This document shows, piece after piece, positions 7,497 to 15,781 of a stretch of 52,471 nt of DNA. The position numbers were made by a program, and so were the translations under genes. The notes beneath the pieces were generated by a model that saw only the letters and a program-made list of their open reading frames with translations, did not search any database and had not been told where the DNA came from. Position 1 is the stretch's first letter. Every line of letters starts with the position of its first letter. The DNA lies in contig ONOQ01000012.1 of NCBI GenBank assembly GCA_900319485.1, positions 1-52,471 of the forward strand, written 5' to 3'. Source of the stretch: an uncultured Bacteroidales bacterium (GTDB lineage: Bacteria > Bacteroidota > Bacteroidia > Bacteroidales > UBA932).

Positions 7497-7521
7497 AAAC
7501 CGGCCCTCGAAAAGGCCGGCT
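7497..7521. terminator. GC-rich hairpin beside repeat copy 4
   Basis: AGCCGGCC-type stem: AACCGGCC pairs with GGCCGGCT around CTCGAAAA. It has the same form as the hairpin beside repeat copy 1. Read leftward, it would end trkH transcription before the Fic promoter. Confidence 0.55.
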
Positions 7522-7607
7522 CGTGTGGGCAATGGGACAATTATCTAACCAATTTTGATGACTTTATAGCAGTGTATCTATTTGGTATTCAGATAGATAT
7601 AAATTAG
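7521..7607 (+). repeat. Dispersed 3'-tail repeat, copy 4
   Basis: After TCGTGTGGGC-AATGGGAC the frame (7533-7607) reads WDNYLTNFDDF then VYLFGIQ and ends in TAG. It is very close to copies 1 and 2, with synonymous changes in Asp, Gly and Gln codons. The following 70 bp up to trkH show nothing recognisable. Confidence 0.75.
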
Positions 7608-7677
7608 TGTCCAGGGTGGAGTTTCCAAGATTAAATGTAGTTTGTTCTTTCAACGAAACGGGAACTAGTTGATTGCT

Positions 7678-9126
7678 TCAACTTTTCTTGATTGAGCGGA
7701 AGAGGTAAAGCACCGGAAATATCTCCAGTCGTCCGATGAGCATCTCTATCATTCCGGTAAACTTTAGAATGGCCGGGAAATCTGAATAATTAGACATGGA
7801 TCCAACGTCGCCGAAACCTGGGCCGACGTTGCCGATGCAGGCTATGGAAGCAGTGACGCCAGTAGTAAAGTCCTCTCCGAACGCGATGTTGACGGCAGCG
7901 AAAACGACCATCAGGATGAGGTAGCAGAAAATATAGCCATAGGCATCGCTTATCTGTTCTTCTGAACGTGCCCTGCCGTCCACCCGGACAAAGTAGATTC
8001 CGTTGGGTTCCACGGTCAGTTTCACTTTCCGGTAAATTCCCTTTGCCGCCAGAATGGCCCGGTCCACTTTGATGCCGCCGGAGGTGGAGCCGGAACAACC
8101 GCAGATGAGTGAACAGATGATCAGTACTGACATACTGAGCGGGGGCCAGAGCGTGGTGTCATGCGTAGCAAAGCCTGTAGTCGTTGATATGGATGCTACG
8201 TGGAAGGAAGCGTCACGGAGAGCCTGGGCAAAAGAGGAGTAATGTCCTCTGAGCATAAGATCAGTCGTGACGATGACGATGGCAATGCCTACCAAGGAGA
8301 GGAAAACCTTGATAGTCTCGGACTTCCAGATGAAACGGGGTCTGCCCTTGAGGAAAGCCAGGAAGAGGATACCAAAGTGGACGCCGGCGGCCAGCATCGC
8401 TATGGTCAAGACAACCTCCGCTGCAGGATTGGCATAAAAAGCAATGCTTGTATTCCGGGTGCAAAAACCGCAGGTGCTACATGCGGACATGGCGTTTGTA
8501 GTGGCATCGAACCATCCCATTCCGGTGAGTTTCAGGGAAAAGAGTGTAACGAACGTCAAAGCGATATAGGTGATGAGCATCCGGTTGGCAAAGCTTCCAT
8601 TCTTCTCCCCGGCCAGAGATTCGCGTGCGACATTGGAAATTTCGGCCCCGGACAAAGTGGTTTTGTCGGACTTCCCAGCGAGCATAGAGAAAAGGGTGAC
8701 GATGCCTATGCCGCCCACCCAGGCTGTGGAAATGCGCCACAATTGCAGGCCGCGCGGAAGAGACTCGATGTCATTCAGGATGGAGGCTCCGGTAGTAGTA
8801 AAACCGGAAACGCTTTCAAAGAGTGCATTGATGGGAGTAAACTCCCTGCCGTAGAAGAGGAAGGGCAGCATCCCAAACAGACAGGAAAGTAGCCAGGCTC
8901 CTACCACGATACAGTTTCCTTCTTTGAAACTGAGTCTGTATTGACTTTTGCGTACAAAGATTAACGGGAAGAAACCGACCGTACCGGTAAGGTAGGCTGA
9001 GAAAAGAAGTGGCGCGCGGCTTTCGTCACCGGGTGTACAGCATGCCACGATACCCGATACGGTCATCAGCGCTGCTACCAGGAGCAACGAGACGCCGAAA
9101 TACCAAGTGATGAGCCTCCAGTTCAT
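7678..9126 (-). CDS. trkH: TrkH-type potassium uptake channel subunit
   Basis: This 482-residue polytopic protein starts at the ATG at 9126; a frame to 9162 runs across the promoter. It has the four pore repeats of the Trk/Ktr family with selectivity loops TTTGAS, STCGFC, TTTGFA and NVGPGFGD. It moves K+ across the inner membrane, normally together with a cytoplasmic TrkA protein that is not in this window. The second pore loop has Cys where the family usually has Gly or Ser (STGGFS), while the glycine before Phe is kept. The gene is divergent from an OxyR-like regulator across 99 bp. Confidence 0.92.
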   Translation of the reverse strand: MNWRLITWYFGVSLLLVAALMTVSGIVACCTPGDESRAPLLFSAYLTGTVGFFPLIFVRKSQYRLSFKEGNCIVVGAWLLSCLFGMLPFLFYGREFTPINALFESVSGFTTTGASILNDIESLPRGLQLWRISTAWVGGIGIVTLFSMLAGKSDKTTLSGAEISNVARESLAGEKNGSFANRMLITYIALTFVTLFSLKLTGMGWFDATTNAMSACSTCGFCTRNTSIAFYANPAAEVVLTIAMLAAGVHFGILFLAFLKGRPRFIWKSETIKVFLSLVGIAIVIVTTDLMLRGHYSSFAQALRDASFHVASISTTTGFATHDTTLWPPLSMSVLIICSLICGCSGSTSGGIKVDRAILAAKGIYRKVKLTVEPNGIYFVRVDGRARSEEQISDAYGYIFCYLILMVVFAAVNIAFGEDFTTGVTASIACIGNVGPGFGDVGSMSNYSDFPAILKFTGMIEMLIGRLEIFPVLYLFRSIKKS

Positions 9127-9145
9127 AAATAATGAATTGACGGGG

Positions 9146-9153
9146 CAAAGATA
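9146..9153 (-). promoter_or_regulatory. -7 box (TATCTTTG) for trkH
   Basis: Read leftward, TATCTTTG is a perfect TAnnTTTG 19 bp upstream of the trkH ATG. It is the mirror of the box for the divergent regulator, 35 bp away. Confidence 0.6.
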
Positions 9154-9188
9154 TTCAGCCAAAATCCATTTATCAATACAAAAATTTT

Positions 9189-9196
9189 TATCTTTG
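9189..9196 (+). promoter_or_regulatory. -7 box (TATCTTTG) for the OxyR-like gene
   Basis: TATCTTTG lies 29 bp upstream of the ATG at 9226. The two divergent boxes have the same sequence and could share one operator between them. Confidence 0.6.
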
Positions 9197-9225
9197 CATT
9201 GAAAAAATCAATTAACGGAAAGGTC

Positions 9226-10149
9226 ATGACTCTTCAGCAACTGCGCTATATCATCGCCATCGACGATTATCGGCACTTCGGGAAAGCGGCCGAGGCTTGT
9301 GGCTTAACTCAGTCCACTCTTAGCCTGATGGTCAAGAAACTGGAAGAAGAATTGGACGTACGGCTCTTTGACAGGGATGCCCATCCGCTGGCGCCCACCG
9401 AGATTGGCCGGAAAGTCATTGACCGTGCAAAGGTGGTTCTTTATAATGTGGAGCAGATTTCCGAAATGACCCGCACAGAAAAAGAAACGCTTACCGGGCC
9501 ACTGAAGATTGCCCTGATTTCAACGGTGGCGCCGGTGCTGGTTCCTGGCTTTTTCAAATACTTCGGCGAGAATTATCCTTCTATTGCCCTTCAAACGGAG
9601 GAAATGCTCACTGATACCATCAAGGACAAACTCAGGAAAGCCGAGGTGGATATGGGTATAATGGCGGGGCCGGTACGGGATGTGGATCTGTTGGAGATTC
9701 CCCTTTATCACGAACGCTTCTTGGCCTATGTCGCATCCAATAATCCCGTATACGCACAGGAAAGCATCCGCATGGAAAGCATTCTAGAGCAGCCAGTCTG
9801 GATTATCCGTGACGGTCTTCGTCAATTGGATCCGTCGGAACTGAAATCTGGTGAAATCACTTACGACCGATTCTTTGAGGGAGGCCGCGTGGGCATCCTT
9901 ATTCAAGTTGTCAACGAGAATGGGGGCATTACCATCATCCCGGAGACGCATTCCAACTTCATCCTGTACAGCCAGCAGAATTGCCTTCGTCCCATCGTGG
10001 ATCCCGTGCCAGGCAGGACCATCTCCCTTGTTATCCGTACCGATTACATTCACGAGGCAAAACTGAATGCCGTGGTGAATGCAGTCAGGCGCATCATTCC
10101 CGGAACCCTTCTGGAGGGGGTAATAAGGAAAGGATATTTATGTCTATAA
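9226..10149 (+). CDS. OxyR-like LysR-family regulator lacking redox cysteines
   Basis: This 307-residue protein starts at MTLQQLRYIIAIDDYRHFG, the usual opening of Bacteroidetes OxyR; the upstream TTG of the longer frame is not needed. The winged helix-turn-helix (about 15-60, KAAEACGLTQSTLSLMVKKL) and the LysR substrate domain are intact. Where OxyR has its peroxide-sensing GHC...C segment, this protein has RDGLRQLD and no cysteine. Its only cysteines lie in the HTH, near residue 265 and near the C-terminus, so canonical peroxide sensing is unlikely. It is divergent from trkH and may control it. Naming it OxyR would overstate the case. Confidence 0.85.
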   Translation: MTLQQLRYIIAIDDYRHFGKAAEACGLTQSTLSLMVKKLEEELDVRLFDRDAHPLAPTEIGRKVIDRAKVVLYNVEQISEMTRTEKETLTGPLKIALISTVAPVLVPGFFKYFGENYPSIALQTEEMLTDTIKDKLRKAEVDMGIMAGPVRDVDLLEIPLYHERFLAYVASNNPVYAQESIRMESILEQPVWIIRDGLRQLDPSELKSGEITYDRFFEGGRVGILIQVVNENGGITIIPETHSNFILYSQQNCLRPIVDPVPGRTISLVIRTDYIHEAKLNAVVNAVRRIIPGTLLEGVIRKGYLCL

Positions 10150-10170
10150 ATTCCTTGTTTATAGAAAAGA

Positions 10171-10206
10171 ATAGGCCCCGACATCCTAGTGGAATGCCGG
10201 GGCTTT
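10171..10206 (+). terminator. Terminator of the OxyR-like gene
   Basis: GGCCCCGACAT pairs with ATGCCGGGGCT around a CCTAGTGGA loop, 25 bp after the stop, with TTT following. Confidence 0.7.
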
Positions 10207-10332
10207 GTGCAAGGCTCGATTTTGAGGCGTCCGTGCACCGGAGAGGGTAATTTCGTGCACGGAAGGCCGATTTTGACCACCCCGTGCACCGTGGAGCCGG
10301 CTTTTGTGCACGGGAGGCCGAATCGAAGGGAT
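10207..10332. repeat. 51-bp tandem repeat with alternating CCGTGCAC/GTGCACGG
   Basis: CCGTGCAC occurs at 10231 and 10282, GTGCACGG at 10255 and 10306, giving two 51-bp units; a half unit (GTGCAAGG at 10207) precedes them. Each pair of words can form a hairpin. AAGGCCGATTTT lies between the words, as AAGGCCGATTTC does in the palindromic block at 48345-48480. No coding potential is seen. Confidence 0.7.
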
Positions 10333-10489
10333 TTCGGAGGCCTGAAAGGCCGACTTGGGGGTGTTTGAGGGGGCAGCAGCCCCTTCAATGGCCCCTGGGG
10401 GCAGCTGCGAAGCAGCGGGGGTTGAACGAAGTGAGTCCCTTCACCCTAGCACGCGAAAGCCCGGCCGTCAAGGGCCGGGCTCAATCGCG
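10331..10489. repeat. Composite GC-rich repeat, copy B, abutting tRNA-Leu
   Basis: This segment parallels 2563-2720: ATTTCGGAGG, CCCCTGGGGGCAGC, GCGAAGC-GCGGGGG, GAGTCCCTTCA, CGCGAAAGC. It ends in a hairpin (AGCCCGGCC with GGCCGGGCT, about 10458-10482) directly beyond the 3' end of tRNA-Leu. The hairpin is the likely terminator of the leftward tRNA transcript. Confidence 0.7.
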
Positions 10490-10571
10490 TGCGGGCGAAG
10501 GGACTCGAACCCATACGCATTGCTGCACCAGATCCTAAGTCTGGGTTGTCTACCAATTCCAACACGCCCGC
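10490..10571 (-). tRNA. tRNA-Leu (anticodon TAG)
   Basis: The acceptor stem is GCGGGCG (10565-10571, read leftward) with CGCCCGC (10491-10497). The anticodon stem CCAGA/TCTGG holds a CTTAGGA loop, giving anticodon TAG (Leu, CUA codon). The D loop has TTGGTAGAC, there is a long class II variable arm, and the T arm carries GGGTTCGAGTCCC. The CCA end is not encoded. At 82 nt it has the normal length for tRNA-Leu. It stands alone, followed by repeat copy B. Confidence 0.95.
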
Positions 10572-10596
10572 GGGATTGGACTGCAAAGATACAAAA

Positions 10597-11325
10597 TTAT
10601 CCTAAAATCTTTGCAATAAGGGAAGAAGAAGTTTCCCCGGTAAGTTCTGTGATGTGTGCGGAGAGGATCTTGAAGGACTCGGAAGGGGAGTGGGAGCACT
10701 CCAGGGAGTCGTCGGGGCCTGCAAACGGGAATCCCGCGGGAGCCCCGGGGAAGCCGCCGGAACCGGCAAGGTCCTCGGGTTTACAGAAGGACGCCACCTG
10801 CCAGCCGGAGTAGTGGAGGTCTGCGCCGCGGTAAACGCGGACAAGGTCTCCGATCACCAGCCTGCACTGCATCTGGAGCCTAGTGAGAAGGGCGTCGGCG
10901 GCACTTTTCTTGATTCCAAGAAGTGCGCGCACATCCTTCACTGAAATGGATCCGTGCACATTCACATAATCCATAACGGCAGTCTGGGGGCCTTGCTGCA
11001 GGGCATATTTTACCAGCGACTGCCTGTAATTCCTCAGTTCCCTGTACCACTCAAAAGTGGCAAATGCCGCCTTGCCGCCGCATAGATACTTCCCATAGAG
11101 GATGTCTCCGCTCTGGACGCAGTCAATCTTCCAGTCCCACGGGCCAAGGACGCCGGCGTCACCGTCAAACCAGTACGACGGATGCGTCATCTCCTCCACT
11201 GAATATCCGGCAATGGGATTCTCGAAAAACGGCACCAGGCCGCATTCCAGGATGGCCCGCTGCATAGTCTCTGCACTCACAATGGTGGGCGCAGAGAGAT
11301 TTCCGGCGTGATGGCCGATACTCAT
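10597..11325 (-). CDS. AlkZ-related protein (winged-helix type)
   Basis: This 242-residue cytoplasmic protein resembles the Bacteroidetes group called AlkZ-related. It has the opening segment GLVPFFENPIAGYSVEEMT, the YWF...WDWK stretch, KYLCGGKAAF, and helix-turn-helix-like parts (SVKDVRALLGIKKSAADALLTRLQM). AlkZ itself is a DNA glycosylase that unhooks interstrand crosslinks; the QxQ or QxD catalytic motif of that family is not clearly visible here, so DNA repair is only a guess. The start ATG overlaps the prmA stop by 4 bp, so it is the last gene of the AsmA/prmA operon. Confidence 0.65.
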   Translation of the reverse strand: MSIGHHAGNLSAPTIVSAETMQRAILECGLVPFFENPIAGYSVEEMTHPSYWFDGDAGVLGPWDWKIDCVQSGDILYGKYLCGGKAAFATFEWYRELRNYRQSLVKYALQQGPQTAVMDYVNVHGSISVKDVRALLGIKKSAADALLTRLQMQCRLVIGDLVRVYRGADLHYSGWQVASFCKPEDLAGSGGFPGAPAGFPFAGPDDSLECSHSPSESFKILSAHITELTGETSSSLIAKILG

Positions 11326-12161
11326 TTCTTAGTGAATTCAAGGCAGGCCCAGCCCTCGCGGGAAGAGGATCCGGCGGGAAGGAGGCCGGCGGCCTCAGCG
11401 GCGGCGGTGACCGCCGGGACATCGGCCTCAAAGAAACCGCTCAGGAGGAGATGCCCACCGCGCTTAAGGGAGCGCGCGTATGTTGGCATATCCTCAATCA
11501 CTATGTTGCGGTGGATGTTGGCAAGGAGAATGTCGTAGGTTTTCATCTGGAGAAGGGAAGCGTCTCCGCAGGCGGTCTCAACGCGCGTCCCCACCTTGTT
11601 CCACCGGCAGTTGCCCCAGGCGCTGCGTGCGGCCACAAGGTCTATGTCCACGGCAAACACCTTGCGGGCGCCCATCTTGGCGGCAAGGATGGCAAGGATT
11701 GCAGTGCCGCAGCCCATATCGCACACATAGGATCCGCGTACGGGGAGCCCCAGGAGCCTTGACATCATCATATATGTGGTGTGGTGATACCCGGTGCCGA
11801 AAGCCATCTTTGGATCTATCCAGATATTGTAGCGGGTGCGCGGAACATCCGTGTTGAAAGGCGCCTTCACGGTAACCACCCCGTCAACCACAATAGGCTC
11901 AAAGGAAGCCTCCCAGGAAGCGTTCCAGTTCTGTCCCTGCACAAGGGCGGTAGTGAAAGTGGCCCCCGGAAAGCCGCTCAGCACGGCCTTCACCTCCGAA
12001 GCCCTGTATGAATCCTTCTGGATATAGCACTTGAGAAAGGGATCCTCCGTCACAAAGGAGTCGAACGGAAGTTCGGAGAGTTCCGCCATAATGATCTCCG
12101 CCATTTCCTCGGAGAAGGGAGACAGCCTCACGCTTACTTCCAGGTATTCTTCACTGTTCAT
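11322..12161 (-). CDS. prmA: Ribosomal protein L11 methyltransferase
   Basis: This 279-residue SAM-dependent methyltransferase has the PrmA substrate-domain start (ISLxLS-type EYLEVSVRLSPFSEEMAEII), DPKMAFGTGYHHTT, the SAM-binding DMGCGTAILAILAAKMGA and the ANIHRNI catalytic-loop motif. PrmA trimethylates lysines and the N-terminus of ribosomal protein L11 in the cytoplasm. Length is normal. The start overlaps the end of the AsmA-like gene by 11 bp and the stop overlaps the AlkZ-related start, which indicates one transcript. Confidence 0.93.
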   Translation of the reverse strand: MNSEEYLEVSVRLSPFSEEMAEIIMAELSELPFDSFVTEDPFLKCYIQKDSYRASEVKAVLSGFPGATFTTALVQGQNWNASWEASFEPIVVDGVVTVKAPFNTDVPRTRYNIWIDPKMAFGTGYHHTTYMMMSRLLGLPVRGSYVCDMGCGTAILAILAAKMGARKVFAVDIDLVAARSAWGNCRWNKVGTRVETACGDASLLQMKTYDILLANIHRNIVIEDMPTYARSLKRGGHLLLSGFFEADVPAVTAAAEAAGLLPAGSSSREGWACLEFTKK

Positions 12162-15100
12162 TTGCCGATGATAGTTCTTTTTCCAGTCTCAGGATTTCCT
12201 GCTTTATGGCCTCACGGCGGGACTCTACGTTTCCAAGGATGCCTTCCTGGAATCCCGCCATTCCCTGCGCCGCGTCCTCAAGTTCTTCCGCGGAAACTTC
12301 CCCGGTGGCCCCTGAACCAGCCTCCTGCTGCTTCAGGTACTCTGCCGCGCGGTTCTCCGCCAGGGCCTTCTCCACGCCAAGTTCAAATATGTTGTGGATG
12401 GCCGCCAACAGGGAATACTGCACGGTGTCCATCTGCTTTGTGAACACCGGGACGTTGGCGCTGCGGTAACGCGCCCTTCCAAGCCCGTATTTTATGTGGT
12501 CGAAGTCCTTGCCCCAGGCATTGAGGCCGAACTTGAAGAGCAGGGGAGACTTTATCACGGAAATATGGTAGTCCAGCCATTCGTCCAGTTTCTGGTATCC
12601 GCTTGCCGCCACCATATACCTGTCTACGCTGAGCACGAACGGGAATACGTCTATGCGGTTCTCCCTCATCATTCCCGTCACGGACATATTGTCTATGTGA
12701 GCCTTCTTCTTGTCCCGGAACAGGAGGAGTTTCGCAATCTTGGTGAACTCCTTGCTGTCCCTGAGGTTGAGGTCATTGCCGGAAATCTTGAGTATGCCGT
12801 CCACGGAAGGGATTATGAGATTCATATTGGTGTCTATCTGGGTTGTGGCGGCAAGTTCGCAGTCAAGGTCCCCGTCAAAACTCTGGAGCATCGGCATAAG
12901 GGTGTCCACCGCCGGGAACAGGGTTATAACCTTCTCCGCCGTGATATTCACAAGGTTAAGGTCAAATCCGGCCGATAAGTCCTTCTTGTTCCTGGTGGAG
13001 TAGAATCCCTCGAAATAGAGATCTCCCATATTTGAGGCCGCGATTGCGTTTGTCACCTGCAGCGTGCGGTCACGCATAGCAACATCGGCGGCGGCCCAAC
13101 TGATGAGCAGGCTGTCGTACTTTATGCCGCTGGCTTCCAGCGTGAAGTCCACGTCCAGGTTGGAGGGGATCACAATCAGTTTGCTGCCCGTGGAATCAGG
13201 GAGTTCGGCGCTTTCAACGGCCTCCTCCACGGCCTCGTCGGAGGCATCGGCAAGTTTCTGCGGCGGCTCGTACGTTGTGTAGTACGCATAGGCGCGCATA
13301 AGTTCGTTGGCGTCAATGTAGTTGGAGGATACATCGGCCTTGAGTTTCAGTTTACTCTTTCCGCGGCCGATAAGCGCCCGCCTCAGGCCCGTCAGGTTTG
13401 CCCGGGCCGATACATCCGACACCCCCGCATTTATGGTGATGTTCTGAAGGTCGAGGGTGTCGTTGTCAAACGATCCCTTTATGGCCGATACCCGAGTCCT
13501 TAACGGGAACGCCGGCATCATAATGCGCCCGCCGGAAAGGTCCACGTTGCCCTCGAAGTCCCAGTTCCTCACATAACCCTGCAGGGCCTTGGAGAGGCTT
13601 ATCTTGATGTCCTTGGACGCGAAATCATCCTTTGGCAGGCGGTTCAGGCGGTCAAGGCGGGCCTTTCTGAAAAGGGAATCCCGCGGCACTCCCGGATAAA
13701 CCCTCTGGAGGGAATCCAGGATGTGGTTCCGGCGCTCGGAACCCAGCCGGTGGGAAGACACGTGCTTCCTTGCGCTGATGCCAAATTTGACGTCCCGTAA
13801 AGCATAGAAATCCGTTCCATTCCTGAATCCCAGGCGGCTGGAAGAGGACGTGAGGGTGAGTTTCGGCGAGGGCTGTGCCTTTGAAGCGGGCGTAATACGG
13901 AAAGTCTCCGTGTTTTCGCGAACCCTTATCCCCATTCCTTCCTGGTCACGGAGCCCCAGGCTTCCAAGTTTCAGAAGGCCCATAAGGGGAGTGAGTTCCT
14001 TGCCCTTTTTCAGGATATCGGCGGAATTCTGCATCAGGAGCAGCAGGTTCCCGCCCTTTATGTCAAGGTTTCCGTACCGGGCCGATAAAGTGTCCGTGCG
14101 GGCCTTCAGCGCCAGTACGCGGGCGCCCTGGCGGATGTTGCGGTCTATCTTGTTGGCCTTGGTGGCAAGTTCCACCTCCAGCGCCGGAATGAAGGCGTCT
14201 ATGCTGTCAGGGGCGTCCTGGATTGAGAGGTCACGGGCGTCAAGGTTGCAGAGGATATCGGCCGCCCCTATCTTTGCCAGGTTAAGTTCCGACTTCCGCA
14301 CCCTCCCGTGAAGTTTTGCGTCTATTGCGCCTGTTCCCGTGATGCCGCGATCCGCCGTAAACGCCCTTGTGAGGGAGTCTACGCGCGCCCTTGCCGTGCC
14401 GTCAAACACTATGAGAGGGTCCTCCCCAAGAGCGTCCTTGACTCCGCCATCGAGGTCTATCTTTGCCCCTACAATGTCAAGGAACAGATTACGGATATCG
14501 GCGTCCACGGCCTTCAGGTCGTCGGTCGTTATCTTTGCGTCCAGCGCCAGCCGCCCTTTCCGGCCCACTCCCTCATAATCCACCTTTGCGGGAGGTATGG
14601 TAACATCGGCATCTATTGAAGGCATCCTTCCGCCGCCATAGACGCCTTTTACGATGGCGTCCACTATGAGCCTTGCATCCGTGTCAATCTTTTTCAGGGC
14701 CGGGATATTGTCCTGGAATTCCTCAATGAGTTCCCCAAGCGGACAGTCTTTCACGTGGGCTTCAATGTCAAGGTCATACGCTCCCTTTCCGGCCGTTACG
14801 CTGCCTTTTCCGTCAAGATGAAGGGCGCTCACATCAAGCCCAAGCCGGTTCAGAGTCACCTCAAGGGAATCGTCCTTCCTTTCCCGGAAGCCCCCGTCAA
14901 GGGACACTCCCAGCGGCACCCTCAGCCTCCCGAACTTCCCGGTTGCAAGCCACGCCTGGGCCTTTACGTCCAGTTCCAGATGCCTTTCCCCGCCCTTGGC
15001 CCTGAGTGACTGGAGGGCCACCGCCACGGTGTCTGCGGGCAGCCTCCCGGAAACAAACAGGGAATCCACCTCCAGGGCCGATTCAATTTTTTCAATGTCC

Positions 15101-15744
15101 CGCGTGTCAAGATGCCCGTCAAGGCTCAGCCTGCGCATAGTGAACATCCCGTGAATGGTGTCCCGCGGGTTTGTGAACACTATGAACGGGCGGTCTCCCA
15201 TATGGACCTTATTTATCTCTATCCTTGGCGCAGGTTTTTTTGTGGTATCCTTCTTGGGGCCGCCTATGGGCAGGATATCCCAGTTTGCGGCTGATGAATC
15301 GTAGTAGTGCGCAAATATCCTTGGATGCATGAGTTCCGCCTTCCTGATGTGGAAGCCGTCACCGCTGATGATACCCATATAATTGAGGGACACGCTTAGG
15401 TGGCGGAACGACGCCAGGGTATCCACTTCTTCCCCGCGGCCGGCCTTAAGGAGACTGAACCTTCTTCCGCTGTCAGGGTAGATTGTGTCCCACTGGGCGT
15501 ATCTCTCATGAGGGTAGGTGAGGGAGAAGTCATCGGCCTCAAGATTGAGGAAGGGGAAACTCTTTATCACGTGGGCCTTGATGTTCCCGAACGAAACGTC
15601 TCCTTCCACGTAATCCGCGGCATATTTGTTTACCAGTTTTGTGAGTACCGCCGGTCTCAGGACAATCTGCAGCGTCACAAGGACCGCCACAAGCAGTCCC
15701 GCCACCGCCAAAACTACGTTCCGTATGACCTTCCCCGGTTTCAT
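12151..15744 (-). CDS. AsmA-like envelope protein
   Basis: This 1197-residue protein starts at MKPGKVIRNVV (ATG at 15744) with a single N-terminal membrane helix (about 9-27). The rest is periplasmic, built of repeating beta-strand segments of the AsmA/TamB-like type: many alternating LDLDVKA-, ADVTIPPAKVDYEG-like strands. The C-terminal part has the AsmA_2-like stretch VDGILKISGNDLNLRDSKEF, FKIAKLLLFRD-type, then DYHISVIKSPLLFKFGLN. A short Glu/Ala-rich coiled tail ends the protein. AsmA-like proteins are thought to move phospholipids to, or maintain, the outer membrane. It heads the operon with prmA and the AlkZ-related gene. Confidence 0.82.
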   Translation of the reverse strand: MKPGKVIRNVVLAVAGLLVAVLVTLQIVLRPAVLTKLVNKYAADYVEGDVSFGNIKAHVIKSFPFLNLEADDFSLTYPHERYAQWDTIYPDSGRRFSLLKAGRGEEVDTLASFRHLSVSLNYMGIISGDGFHIRKAELMHPRIFAHYYDSSAANWDILPIGGPKKDTTKKPAPRIEINKVHMGDRPFIVFTNPRDTIHGMFTMRRLSLDGHLDTRDIEKIESALEVDSLFVSGRLPADTVAVALQSLRAKGGERHLELDVKAQAWLATGKFGRLRVPLGVSLDGGFRERKDDSLEVTLNRLGLDVSALHLDGKGSVTAGKGAYDLDIEAHVKDCPLGELIEEFQDNIPALKKIDTDARLIVDAIVKGVYGGGRMPSIDADVTIPPAKVDYEGVGRKGRLALDAKITTDDLKAVDADIRNLFLDIVGAKIDLDGGVKDALGEDPLIVFDGTARARVDSLTRAFTADRGITGTGAIDAKLHGRVRKSELNLAKIGAADILCNLDARDLSIQDAPDSIDAFIPALEVELATKANKIDRNIRQGARVLALKARTDTLSARYGNLDIKGGNLLLLMQNSADILKKGKELTPLMGLLKLGSLGLRDQEGMGIRVRENTETFRITPASKAQPSPKLTLTSSSSRLGFRNGTDFYALRDVKFGISARKHVSSHRLGSERRNHILDSLQRVYPGVPRDSLFRKARLDRLNRLPKDDFASKDIKISLSKALQGYVRNWDFEGNVDLSGGRIMMPAFPLRTRVSAIKGSFDNDTLDLQNITINAGVSDVSARANLTGLRRALIGRGKSKLKLKADVSSNYIDANELMRAYAYYTTYEPPQKLADASDEAVEEAVESAELPDSTGSKLIVIPSNLDVDFTLEASGIKYDSLLISWAAADVAMRDRTLQVTNAIAASNMGDLYFEGFYSTRNKKDLSAGFDLNLVNITAEKVITLFPAVDTLMPMLQSFDGDLDCELAATTQIDTNMNLIIPSVDGILKISGNDLNLRDSKEFTKIAKLLLFRDKKKAHIDNMSVTGMMRENRIDVFPFVLSVDRYMVAASGYQKLDEWLDYHISVIKSPLLFKFGLNAWGKDFDHIKYGLGRARYRSANVPVFTKQMDTVQYSLLAAIHNIFELGVEKALAENRAAEYLKQQEAGSGATGEVSAEELEDAAQGMAGFQEGILGNVESRREAIKQEILRLEKELSSANEQ

Positions 15745-15781
15745 CACACAAATATATAAAAAATAATGCACATTATTCCAT

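Noticed and set aside
9226-10149. Naming the LysR regulator oxyR
   Set aside because: Overall similarity is good but the redox cysteines that define OxyR function are missing.
10207-10332. CRISPR-like array
   Set aside because: Only 2.5 units, repeat words of 8 bp in alternating orientation and no unique spacers of constant length; no cas genes nearby.
10284-10813. Rightward open frames over tRNA-Leu and the AlkZ-related gene
   Set aside because: They are antisense shadows of the tRNA, repeats and a well-supported gene.
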